From UBA1447 sp964612185 (GTDB lineage: Bacteria > Bacillota > Clostridia > Oscillospirales > Acutalibacteraceae): a stretch of DNA of 24,518 nt. Each line of letters begins with the position of its first letter. The stretch's first letter is position 1. The position numbers were made by a program, and so were the translations under genes. Of the stretch, positions 7,923 to 15,461 are shown in pieces. Where the stretch lies: NCBI GenBank assembly GCA_964612185.1, contig CAZTCR010000041.1, positions 1-24,518 on the forward strand, given 5' to 3'. Below the pieces are notes generated by a model, which did not search any database, was not told the origin of the DNA, and saw only the letters and a list, made by a program, of their open reading frames with translations.

Positions 7923-9182
7923 ATGGCAAAACCGGTTGCGCAAATTCCCGCGGGCAGCGCCTCGCTTGCCGGCCGCTCTTTTGTTGCCAAGGGTTATGAA
8001 AAAGTGCAATACGAACTGCCGGTTTTCATCCTGCTGCTGCTGTTTTTCCTGCCGCAAAACCTGCGCGTTGTCAACGATATTTACGCCATGCTTCATATTT
8101 TTGATTACCGTATCGGTTTCGCGCCGAGGCTTTTCATCGGCTCGGTGATGTCACTGTTCACGGATTACAAATCGCAGGCATTTATGGCGCGTTTTTTCGG
8201 CGTTGTTTTCATCCTGGAAGCGCTCTTGTTCGCGTTCGCCGCGGGGCGGATTATCCGTAAAGCAAACGCGGAAATAAAAGAAATTACGGTGTTTTTAGTC
8301 GTTCTCTTTTTCGCTGTTCCGTACTCGCTCGGCGTTCTTTACCCCCGCCTGCTTTCCGTGGACAGGGTTTTGGTGCTCTTCACCCTGCTGGCCCTTATGG
8401 CGCTGAATAAAAAAGGGGTTAAATGGCTTATCCCCGTGCTGATTGCGGCGGGGCTGGCCGTTTACCACGGTTTCGCCTTTACCTATATGCCTGCCATTGC
8501 GCTGCTGCTGATTTATGAGGTGGTGCGTCAAAAAAAATCCATGCAAAGCCTCCTTTTGTGCGCGGCGGGCTTTGTGACAATGGCCGTTTTTTCAGCCTGT
8601 TTCTTTTTGTTTGACGGGCTGGATAAATTCCAAACCGTCGATGAATTAATCGCCTATGCCGCCGGAAAAACGGATTTGCAGTTTGTCGGCTACTATAAAG
8701 AAGTGGTTCAAAATCTTTTACTGCTGACGCCGTCCGATTTTTATTGGAATATCACCGTTCCCCTGGAAGGCTATAAAGACCTTACAAGCGAACTCATCGC
8801 GGTAATTTATTTGTCGCCGCTGATTGCCGTTTTGTTTGCCGTTTGGCGAAACGCAATTCAATCAACATCAAACAAAGCCGAAAAATTTGTTTTCATTTTG
8901 TGTATTTTGGCACCGGCTGCACGCTTCCCGATGTTCATCCTTTCAACCAACTTTTACCGCGGCAGAACATCCGTGATGGTGGTGCAGTTTTTCCTCCTAT
9001 TCTACTTTTTGTATACCCAAAATCCGGCGGTTTTGTCGGCCGTCAAAAAAGCCGCCGGGTTTTTCAAGCGGAACTATCTGCTGTTCCTCGCGATGCTGAT
9101 TTACTTTGCCATGCCCTTCCTCGCTTATAAAACCGGTGAGTTTTGGAACGGACTGACCGCTGCGCTTGCGGGGAAATTGTAA
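7923..9182 (+). CDS. Polytopic membrane protein, long paralogue 3 (possible GT-C-like)
   Basis: 419 residues from ATG 7923, chosen because AAAGGAGG lies about 10 nt upstream. An in-frame ATG at 7854 overlaps the previous gene and has no ribosome site. The N-terminus has a 25-residue hydrophilic extension. The family segment KVQYELPVF is followed by FDYRIGFAPRLFIGSV (residues 60-75; D61, R69, G73), VDR at D147, VYHGF with H182, a long loop at 231-291, and STNFYRGR (341-348), where the Asp of paralogue 1 is Asn and Arg is kept. The end aligns with all three paralogues. The same GT-C-like inference applies. It sits 65 nt after gene 2. Confidence 0.86.
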   Translation: MAKPVAQIPAGSASLAGRSFVAKGYEKVQYELPVFILLLLFFLPQNLRVVNDIYAMLHIFDYRIGFAPRLFIGSVMSLFTDYKSQAFMARFFGVVFILEALLFAFAAGRIIRKANAEIKEITVFLVVLFFAVPYSLGVLYPRLLSVDRVLVLFTLLALMALNKKGVKWLIPVLIAAGLAVYHGFAFTYMPAIALLLIYEVVRQKKSMQSLLLCAAGFVTMAVFSACFFLFDGLDKFQTVDELIAYAAGKTDLQFVGYYKEVVQNLLLLTPSDFYWNITVPLEGYKDLTSELIAVIYLSPLIAVLFAVWRNAIQSTSNKAEKFVFILCILAPAARFPMFILSTNFYRGRTSVMVVQFFLLFYFLYTQNPAVLSAVKKAAGFFKRNYLLFLAMLIYFAMPFLAYKTGEFWNGLTAALAGKL

Positions 9183-9245
9183 AGTGGCGCATCGTATTTT
9201 TTAACAGACGATGAGCCTGCCGGCAGGCGTTAAGGGGGTTGGGCG

Positions 9246-10226
9246 TTGAAAAAACCAGCGCTGTACGCTAAAGTCGAATATGAACTCCCGGTTTTCGCGC
9301 TGCTCGCGCTGCGGTTTTTTTATCAGCCGGAGGCGGTGCTTTTTTCGTTAAAAACCGGGGCGGCGCTTTTACTTTGCGCGGCGGCTGCCTTTGTTTGCGG
9401 CAGGATGATTCGCGGGGCAAGCGTGGAACTGAAAAAAATCACCCTGCTGTTCGTTGCTTTTTTTGCCGGCAGCGCGGTGTCGGGCGGTGTGCTTTTTTTG
9501 CACACCATGAAAGCTTCGCCCGGCCGCGGCATATTTTTCGCCAATTTGTTCTTTGTTTTCTGCCTTGCCCGCGCTTTTGCAACAGCGCACAAAGCGGGCG
9601 AAAAATGGCTTATCCCCTTGACCTGCTTCGCCTGCACGGCGATAAACCCGCTTTTTTTGACCGCCTATATGCCCGCGATTTTCATCCTTTTGCTGCAAAA
9701 CACACACACCGGCAAAGACAAAAAGGGCAGCCGAATACTTTGCGCGGCAAGCCTCGCGGCGGCCTTCGCGGGTGTTTTGATTTTCGGCAGGGAGTCGGTT
9801 TTGGCCGAAAATCTTACTTTTTCCGCGATCATTGCCTCCAACTGGAAAACCCTTGTATACGCCCTGGCGATTACCGCACCGCTGCTGATTGTTTTTGCGT
9901 TGCTGTGGCTGCGTGTCCTCCGGCACAGCACGGATAAAGCACTCCGCATTACCGTTGAGCTGATTGTGTTTTTGCCGCTTGTTTCGCTTTTCGGTTTGGT
10001 GCTTGCCAAGCCGGGGGTTGACCCGGTGATGGCTTATCTGTTCACGCAATTCTGCTTTTTTGCCTACTTCACACAAACAAAACCCGCGGCATTCACCGCC
10101 GCGCTCAACAAGTTTGCTGTATCGTTCGAAAAAAATCCGGTCCCCCTGCTGTTGGCGCTTGTGTATCTGGCCGCGTTTTCCATGTTCCGCTTTCATCAAA
10201 ATATCGCTGTCTGGATCGGCGCGTAG
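9246..10226 (+). CDS. Polytopic membrane protein, short paralogue 4
   Basis: 326 residues from TTG 9246; AAGGGGG ends about 8 nt upstream and no ATG is better placed. It begins KVEYELPVFALLALRF and carries EKWLIPLTCF and FTQFCFFAYF, so it belongs to the same family. Like paralogue 2 it lacks the DYxxGFxPR segment, the large central loop and the His motif (AINPLF here). The length nearly equals paralogue 2, and both short members lie directly after a long one. The frame is intact. Function unknown; perhaps an accessory or regulatory partner. Confidence 0.82.
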   Translation: MKKPALYAKVEYELPVFALLALRFFYQPEAVLFSLKTGAALLLCAAAAFVCGRMIRGASVELKKITLLFVAFFAGSAVSGGVLFLHTMKASPGRGIFFANLFFVFCLARAFATAHKAGEKWLIPLTCFACTAINPLFLTAYMPAIFILLLQNTHTGKDKKGSRILCAASLAAAFAGVLIFGRESVLAENLTFSAIIASNWKTLVYALAITAPLLIVFALLWLRVLRHSTDKALRITVELIVFLPLVSLFGLVLAKPGVDPVMAYLFTQFCFFAYFTQTKPAAFTAALNKFAVSFEKNPVPLLLALVYLAAFSMFRFHQNIAVWIGA

Positions 10227-10256
10227 GCAATCCGGCGGCATGTTCATTTTATATGG

Positions 10257-10284
10257 TTGAATTTTCATCGATTTGTGTTAAAAT
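10257..10284 (+). promoter_or_regulatory. Promoter for the zinc-ribbon protein and galU-like gene
   Basis: TTGAAT (10257-10262), 16-bp spacer, TAAAAT (10279-10284). It lies 30 bp after the last paralogue stop, with no terminator between, so read-through from the upstream operon is also possible. Confidence 0.6.
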
Positions 10285-10321
10285 GTAAGGATAAAATTAT
10301 TTCGATCAGGATGGTGACCGC

Positions 10322-11308
10322 TTGCTTTACGAGAAAGAAATTTGCCCCGGGTGTGAAAAAGGTTTTGAACCCGGTGACGATATTGTTGTCTGCCCGGTGT
10401 GCGGCACCCCGCAGCACCGCGCCTGCTGGCTTGAGCGCGGCGCCTGCGCCAATGAGGCGCTGCACGCGGAGGGCTTTGCCTGGCACGCCGCCGGCGCGCA
10501 GGACAAACCCAACACCATCGCCGGTTTTGACCCCAAAAAAGACATTGGGGACATCTGCGCGCACTGCGGCACCAACAACCCGACCGGCACCGCTTTATGC
10601 GCCGGATGCGGAAAAAGTTTGGCATCCGCGGAAAAGCCGGCTGCCGAACCGCCGGCGCCGGAACCGCCGGCAGTAAACAGTGTACCCGCGCAGGCGGTTA
10701 AAATACCCGCCTTCCTCGCGGGCATATCCGCTGACGAAGTCATCAGCGGTGTGAAGGCGCTGGATATCGCGCTGTACATCCAACTGGGCGCGAAAAGATA
10801 TTTGGAAAAATTCAGAAAAATTGACCTGACCGGCATCCGGTTCGGCTGGAGCTGGGCGGCTTTTCTTTTTACCCCATACTGGTTTTTTTACCGCAAGCTC
10901 TACTGGCTGGGCGGCATCTTTTTAGGGCTTACCTTCGCCATGTCTGTTTTTTTTGCCGGACCTGTGATGGAGCTGCAAAACATCATGGCGGCTATGCCCC
11001 TGGACGCTTTTACCCCGGCGGATGTGACAAACTTTTACGCGCAAATCGCCGGTTATTACCCTGTGATTGCGGGTATGTTCGGGCTTTCGCTGCTCTTGCG
11101 CTGCGCGGCCGCGCTGGCCGCCGTCCCGGCCTACAAAAAAAGAGTCGTGGCGGACATCAGTTCCCTGCGGCGCTTCGCGAAGGACGAAAATGTGTTCCGC
11201 GCGCTGGTGATACGGCGCGGCGGCGCGTCCGGCCTTGCGCTGTTGGGCAGTGTGCTGCTGTACGATTTGCTGTGGATGCTGGTTAATCAAACTGTCAGGC
11301 AGTTGTAG
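10322..11308 (+). CDS. RING-finger/zinc-ribbon DUF2628-type membrane protein
   Basis: 328 residues from TTG 10322; the nearby ATG and GTG are out of frame. The N-terminus has a treble Cys/His module (C8, C11, C24, C27, H32, C35, C42) matching prokaryotic RING-finger family 1. A CxxC-x10-CxxC zinc ribbon follows (C79, C82, C93, C96). After a Pro/Ala-rich linker (103-125) comes GWSWAAFLFTPYWFFYRKLY (175-194), the DUF2628 signature, and further membrane segments. The arrangement suggests a membrane-anchored protein with cytosolic zinc modules; its partner is unknown. The galU-like gene follows after 15 nt, indicating co-transcription. Family calls are good, function is not known. Confidence 0.85.
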   Translation: MLYEKEICPGCEKGFEPGDDIVVCPVCGTPQHRACWLERGACANEALHAEGFAWHAAGAQDKPNTIAGFDPKKDIGDICAHCGTNNPTGTALCAGCGKSLASAEKPAAEPPAPEPPAVNSVPAQAVKIPAFLAGISADEVISGVKALDIALYIQLGAKRYLEKFRKIDLTGIRFGWSWAAFLFTPYWFFYRKLYWLGGIFLGLTFAMSVFFAGPVMELQNIMAAMPLDAFTPADVTNFYAQIAGYYPVIAGMFGLSLLLRCAAALAAVPAYKKRVVADISSLRRFAKDENVFRALVIRRGGASGLALLGSVLLYDLLWMLVNQTVRQL

Positions 11309-11323
11309 AATAAAGGAGAAACG

Positions 11324-12205
11324 ATGATGAAAGTCAAAAAGGCGATTATCCCCGCGGCGGGGCTCGGCACCCGTGTGCTGCCCGCGTCCAAAGCCGTTCC
11401 GAAAGAAATGCTCAATATTGTGGACAAACCGGCTATTCAGTACATCGTAGAAGAAGCCGCGGCGGCGGGTATTGAAGATATTCTGATTATCACCAACCGC
11501 GGCAAAGGCGTGATTGAGGACCACTTCGACTACGCTTTTGAACTGGAAGCAGCCTTGACCGGCAGGCCTGACAAAGCCAAAATCCTGCAGCAGGTCAAAG
11601 ATGTGGCGGAGCTTGCCAATATTTACTTTTTGCGTCAAAAAGTCACCAAAGGGCTGGGGCACGCGGTGCTGTGCGGCAAAAGCTTTATCGGCAATGAGCC
11701 GTTCGCGGTGCTGTACGGCGACGATGTTATCCTTTCCGAAGACCCCGTCACCGCGCAGTTATGCCGCGCGTATGAAGAATACGGCAAAGGCATTGTGGGC
11801 GTCAAAGAGGTAACGCGCGAACAGGTGAAACTCTACTGCACGCTGGAAGTTTCACCGCTCAAAGGCCGCGCGATGCACTGCCACAGTATTGTTGAAAAGC
11901 CAACCGAAGAACAAATCATGAGCCTTTACTCCATCCTCGGCAGGGTGGTGCTGCCCCCGGAAACTTTTACCCTGCTGGAAGAAGGCATCGCGAAACTGGA
12001 AAGCGGCGAATTTTACCTGACGGACGCTATGAGCGACCTGGCGAAAGCCGGCAACTTGATTGCTTACGACTTTGACGGCACCCGTTACGATATGGGCAAC
12101 AAACTCGGCATCATGCAGGCCAACTGCGAAGTGGCGCTCAAGCACCCGGAAATCGGCGCGGGGTTCAAGGCTTATATTAAAGAGCTGGCTAAAAGCATAG
12201 GTTAA
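11324..12205 (+). CDS. galU: UTP-glucose-1-phosphate uridylyltransferase, divergent GalU/GtaB type
   Basis: 293 residues; AAAGGAG lies 5 nt before ATG 11324. The nucleotide-binding start AIIPAAGLGTRVLPASKAVP, PKEML, VDKPAIQYIVEEA, LGHAVLCGK, YGDD (131-134), VEKP (190-193), LTDA (232-235) and GTRYDMGNKLG are typical of GalU/GtaB, which forms UDP-glucose for wall and capsule polymers. Oddities: the family SNLAI before LGR reads SLYSI, the usual QLTDA is YLTDA, and the YGI-type segment reads YCTLEV. It could therefore be a paralogue with altered sugar or nucleotide preference. It is likely cotranscribed with the zinc-ribbon gene. Confidence 0.88.
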   Translation: MMKVKKAIIPAAGLGTRVLPASKAVPKEMLNIVDKPAIQYIVEEAAAAGIEDILIITNRGKGVIEDHFDYAFELEAALTGRPDKAKILQQVKDVAELANIYFLRQKVTKGLGHAVLCGKSFIGNEPFAVLYGDDVILSEDPVTAQLCRAYEEYGKGIVGVKEVTREQVKLYCTLEVSPLKGRAMHCHSIVEKPTEEQIMSLYSILGRVVLPPETFTLLEEGIAKLESGEFYLTDAMSDLAKAGNLIAYDFDGTRYDMGNKLGIMQANCEVALKHPEIGAGFKAYIKELAKSIG

Positions 12206-12288
12206 CAATAGCTGAGCGATGGGTTAGCAATAGCTCAGCAATCGTTCAACTAATGCTCAGCAATCGCTCAGCATTAGTTTGCTCAATA
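12201..12288. repeat. Tandem 22-bp repeats after galU, with inverted repeat
   Basis: Units at 12201-12222, 12223-12244 and 12245-12266 share GCT(C/G)AGC(A/G)AT; the first two match at 18 of 22 positions, and a partial fourth unit follows. Inside is a perfect 10-bp inverted repeat, AACTAATGCT (12248-12257) and AGCATTAGTT (12270-12279). The galU stop codon lies in the first unit. There is no T-run, so terminator function is doubtful. Confidence 0.75.
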
Positions 12289-12306
12289 AAACAAGGAGGC
12301 ATCGCC

Positions 12307-13749
12307 ATGCAGCCAAAAGTATTGCTGTCAAAATCCGTTCAAAAAATTGTGACCGTTTCCAAAGCGAAGCGCAAGCGGACGCCGGACGCGCCGGCACTGC
12401 CCAAGGGAACTTTTGACAAACTGAAGGCGCCGAAAGCCGAATATTTCACCGCCGGTTTCGGCAAAGCCAGGATTGTGCCGCCCGATTTGATGCGGAAAAA
12501 ATACTATGTTGCCGGCTACAACTGCTGGAACCCCGCGAAAGGGCTGCTGGACATTCCGCACGCGCACGCGCTGTGGCTTGACGACAACTCCGGGCGCGGC
12601 GCGGTGGTTTTTGTGTCGATTGACGCGGTGGGGCTGCTCAATAAAGATGTCAATGCCGTCAAAGCGTCCCTGGCAGATTTTTTGGCGGAAACCGGCTGCC
12701 GCAACATCAATATTATGTGCACCCACAACCACGCCGGCATTGACACCATGGGGCTGTGGGGCCCGCTCCCGCTCACGGGCAGGGACCCGAATTATATGGA
12801 AGTCGTTTTTGAGGGCATCCGCACCGCCGTCAAAAAAGCGTATGAGGACAAGCGCGACGCCTTGCTATACCTGGGCAGGGTGCAGGTGGAAGGCATGCAG
12901 AACGACCACCGCACACCCGTCGTTTATTCAAAAACATTAACCCGCCTGCGTTTTGTGCCCAAAGACGGCAGCCGGGAAATTTACTTCATCAACTTTGCCG
13001 CGCACTCCGAGTCCCTCGGCGGGGACAATTCCCTTGTCAGCGCGGACTTTCCCTGCTACCTGCGGGAGGAAATCCTCAGCCGCACCGGTGCGGAAACCGT
13101 CTACTGTGTGGGCGCTATCGGCGGAATGATCAGCATGGACCGCATCGGCGACGACCGGGTGGAATCCACCAAACAAATCGGCCGGAACCTGGCGGAATTC
13201 GCGCTTTCGATTAAAGATGAAACCAAGCTTGAGCCAAAAGTTAACTTCATCCGGCAGGAATTTTACGCGGATGTGGATAATTATGTGCTGATGTTCGGCA
13301 CAAAAGCCGGCATACTCAAGGCAGACAGATATAGCAAAAAAGATTCGACCTACGGGTACGCGCTCAAAACCGAAATGACCTACTTTGAAATCGGTTCTTT
13401 GAAAATGCTCTTGATTCCGTGTGAGATATTCCCGGAACTGGTGTTCGGGGGCTACCTGAGCAAAGAGGAATCCGCTCAAGGCAAGGGTCCGGAAGTCAAC
13501 CCGGTACCGCTGACACAAATCGCGGGGGAGGAAGAGCTCCTCATATTCGGCTTGGCTAACGATGAACTCGGCTATGTTATCCCGCCCAACGATTTTCTGT
13601 TGGCGCCGGGTATCCCTTATCTGGACAGGGTGAAGGACCGGCTCGGCCGGAATCATTATGAGGAAACGAACTCCATGGGGCCGAAAACCGCGCCCAAAAT
13701 CGCGGAGGTTTTTGCCGGTATGATGGAAACCGTCCAGGCGGCGGAATAA
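12307..13749 (+). CDS. Neutral/alkaline ceramidase-like zinc hydrolase, no signal peptide
   Basis: 480 residues from ATG 12307, preceded by AAGGAGG (12293-12299). The upstream in-frame start at 12253 lies in the repeats and is not used. The layout matches neutral ceramidase-like N-terminal domains: AGFGKARIVPP (49-59), CTHNHAG (138-144; H140, H142), NFAAHSESL (229-237; H233), SADFPCYL (245-252), PCEIFPEL (E373) and LGYVIPP (Y423). These positions suit the His/His/Glu/Tyr zinc site of Pseudomonas ceramidase. The N-terminus is basic and hydrophilic with no export signal, so a cytoplasmic amidase or esterase on another substrate is as likely as a ceramidase. It lies 47 nt before the DUF1003 gene. 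Confidence 0.8.
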   Translation: MQPKVLLSKSVQKIVTVSKAKRKRTPDAPALPKGTFDKLKAPKAEYFTAGFGKARIVPPDLMRKKYYVAGYNCWNPAKGLLDIPHAHALWLDDNSGRGAVVFVSIDAVGLLNKDVNAVKASLADFLAETGCRNINIMCTHNHAGIDTMGLWGPLPLTGRDPNYMEVVFEGIRTAVKKAYEDKRDALLYLGRVQVEGMQNDHRTPVVYSKTLTRLRFVPKDGSREIYFINFAAHSESLGGDNSLVSADFPCYLREEILSRTGAETVYCVGAIGGMISMDRIGDDRVESTKQIGRNLAEFALSIKDETKLEPKVNFIRQEFYADVDNYVLMFGTKAGILKADRYSKKDSTYGYALKTEMTYFEIGSLKMLLIPCEIFPELVFGGYLSKEESAQGKGPEVNPVPLTQIAGEEELLIFGLANDELGYVIPPNDFLLAPGIPYLDRVKDRLGRNHYEETNSMGPKTAPKIAEVFAGMMETVQAAE

Positions 13750-13796
13750 ACCGCAAGCCACAGATTTCGTCAGTTTTCTTAAAGGAGCGCGTGGAT

Positions 13797-14336
13797 ATGC
13801 CGACTAACAATCAAGAGAGAATTGCCTTGATAAAATCAATCCTCGAAGACGAGTCTATTGCGGCGGAAGAGGATGAAGTGCTGCACCTGCTCCTGAAGGA
13901 GCAAATTTCCAAAAACTCCGCAGCGGAAAGCGAAACCAACCTGACTTTGGGTCAAAAGGCCGCCGACGCCGTCGCGCGGTTTGCCGGCAGCTGGGGATTC
14001 ATCATTGTGTTCTTTTTTGTTTTGCTCATTTGGATACTGCTCAACGCGTTCTTTTTGAAAATGTCCTTTCTGCACGCTAAACCGTTCGACCCGTATCCGT
14101 TCATCCTGATGAATCTGATCCTCTCCTGCATCGCGGCTATTCAGGCACCCATCATTATGATGAGCCAGAACAGGCAGGAAGAAAAGGACCGGGAACGCTC
14201 CAAGAATGATTATAAAGTGAACCTGAAAGCGGAAATCATTATTGAAGATATTCATCAGAAATTGGACGCGATTATGGACAGGCAGCAAGCCCTTGTCGAC
14301 CAGCTCGGCGCGCTTGACAAGCAATCGAAACCGTAA
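13797..14336 (+). CDS. DUF1003 membrane protein
   Basis: 179 residues from ATG 13797, 9 nt after GGAG (13784-13787); the in-frame GTG at 13791 is only 3 nt from it and less likely. An acidic N-terminal helix is followed by LGQKAADAVARFAGSWGF, two membrane segments (about 61-82 and 97-117), then IMMSQNRQEEKDR and a charged helical tail ending in a DIHQKLDAIMDRQ coiled-coil-like stretch. These are DUF1003 hallmarks. The function of the family is not established. It is followed 70 nt later by two CorA genes, which hints at a role with ion transport. Confidence 0.88.
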   Translation: MPTNNQERIALIKSILEDESIAAEEDEVLHLLLKEQISKNSAAESETNLTLGQKAADAVARFAGSWGFIIVFFFVLLIWILLNAFFLKMSFLHAKPFDPYPFILMNLILSCIAAIQAPIIMMSQNRQEEKDRERSKNDYKVNLKAEIIIEDIHQKLDAIMDRQQALVDQLGALDKQSKP

Positions 14337-14406
14337 TTGTTTTCATCCCCCCGCGGCATTTTACCGGCTGCGCAAATAAAAAACCCGGCACAGGAGTGAT
14401 CACCGT

Positions 14407-15417
14407 ATGGCAGGCTTTGACACCTATTTTATACACGAAGCGGGCACCTTAGACGCCCTGAACAGCCTTGATGAAGGCGTTCATCTTCTGAACGCCGGCA
14501 CACCCGGCTACCTGTGGCTTGATTATTACCGCCCGACGCAGGAAAATCTTGCTGTTACGGCTGAACTGTTTCAAATTCATTTATTGTCTGTTGAGGATTG
14601 TTTGGATGATGAGCAAATCCCCAAAATAAATGAATTCGATAACTATGTGCAGGTGCTGTTTAACAAATTTTCTTATTCCGAAAAGAATGTTCTGGTTGGA
14701 GAAATCAATCTTTTTGCCGGCAAGAACTTTTTGATTTCGGTTGAAAAAAACAACAAACATACCGATACGCTCAGTAAAACATACCGGGAATTAATCCGTG
14801 ATGAGCTCCACAAAACCAAACTTGGGTCTGTCTATGCCATGCATGTTATTTTGGATTATATTGTCGACAATAAGTTCGGTGTGATTGAAGCCGTCGGGGA
14901 TGAGCTTGCCCGGCTGGAGGATATTATGACGGCCGATCACCAAAAGTTTGACCAGGCGGAGCTGCAAAGCATCCGGCAAACGCTGATGGGTTTACGAAAA
15001 AGCCTTTTTCATGAGCGGGAGATTTTTGTCAAAATATCCCGCAATGACATCGAGCTGATTCCCGATGACGCGATTATGCATTACAATGACATCTATGACC
15101 ACCTGACAAAGTTTTTTGAACTCACCGAAATCTACCGTGAAATGGTAACCAACATCATCCAAACCAACCTCGCGATGATCAACAACGACATCGCGATAGC
15201 CGCGAACAACACCAATTTTTCTGTTAAACGCCTGACACTCATTACAACTATTTTTATGCCCCTCGCGTTGCTGTCGGGCATCGGCGGCATGTCGGAGTTT
15301 ACGATGATGACAGGGCAGAACAATTGGAAAACCGCCTATGCAATCCTTGCTGTTGTCTTTATCCTGATTGCCGGGGGCAATTACCTGCTGCTCAAACTGC
15401 TGGACCGCAAAAAATAA
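14407..15417 (+). CDS. CorA-family divalent cation transporter with GMS instead of GMN
   Basis: 336 residues; GGAG lies 9 nt before ATG 14407. A large alpha/beta cytoplasmic domain and long helices (QSIRQTLMGLRKSLFHERE) precede two C-terminal membrane helices. The CorA pore signature is altered: GGMSEFTMMTG (293-303), with Ser at 296 where classical members have Asn of GMN. A GGMSE(W/F)xMMTG variant occurs in a CorA subgroup, so this is probably natural, but cation selectivity may differ from Mg2+. Next to a canonical GMN paralogue (45 nt downstream), so likely one operon. Confidence 0.88.
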   Translation: MAGFDTYFIHEAGTLDALNSLDEGVHLLNAGTPGYLWLDYYRPTQENLAVTAELFQIHLLSVEDCLDDEQIPKINEFDNYVQVLFNKFSYSEKNVLVGEINLFAGKNFLISVEKNNKHTDTLSKTYRELIRDELHKTKLGSVYAMHVILDYIVDNKFGVIEAVGDELARLEDIMTADHQKFDQAELQSIRQTLMGLRKSLFHEREIFVKISRNDIELIPDDAIMHYNDIYDHLTKFFELTEIYREMVTNIIQTNLAMINNDIAIAANNTNFSVKRLTLITTIFMPLALLSGIGGMSEFTMMTGQNNWKTAYAILAVVFILIAGGNYLLLKLLDRKK

Positions 15418-15461
15418 CCGCGGCGCGAACACCGAAAACTTACCGAACGGGGATGAAAACC

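Noticed and set aside
9369..10268. Minus-strand ORF of 299 residues opposite paralogue 4
   Set aside because: It is antisense to a clear membrane protein, has a low-complexity basic/Gln composition typical of the antisense of hydrophobic genes, and no ribosome site or family resemblance.
10922..11662. Minus-strand ORF of 246 residues spanning the zinc-ribbon and galU genes
   Set aside because: Antisense of two well-supported genes and crossing their boundary, with no recognisable domain.
12201..12288. CRISPR array or galU terminator
   Set aside because: 22-bp units are tandem without spacers, and the hairpin has no T-run.
12937..13761. Minus-strand ORF of 274 residues opposite the ceramidase-like gene
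   Set aside because: Antisense shadow with no family features.
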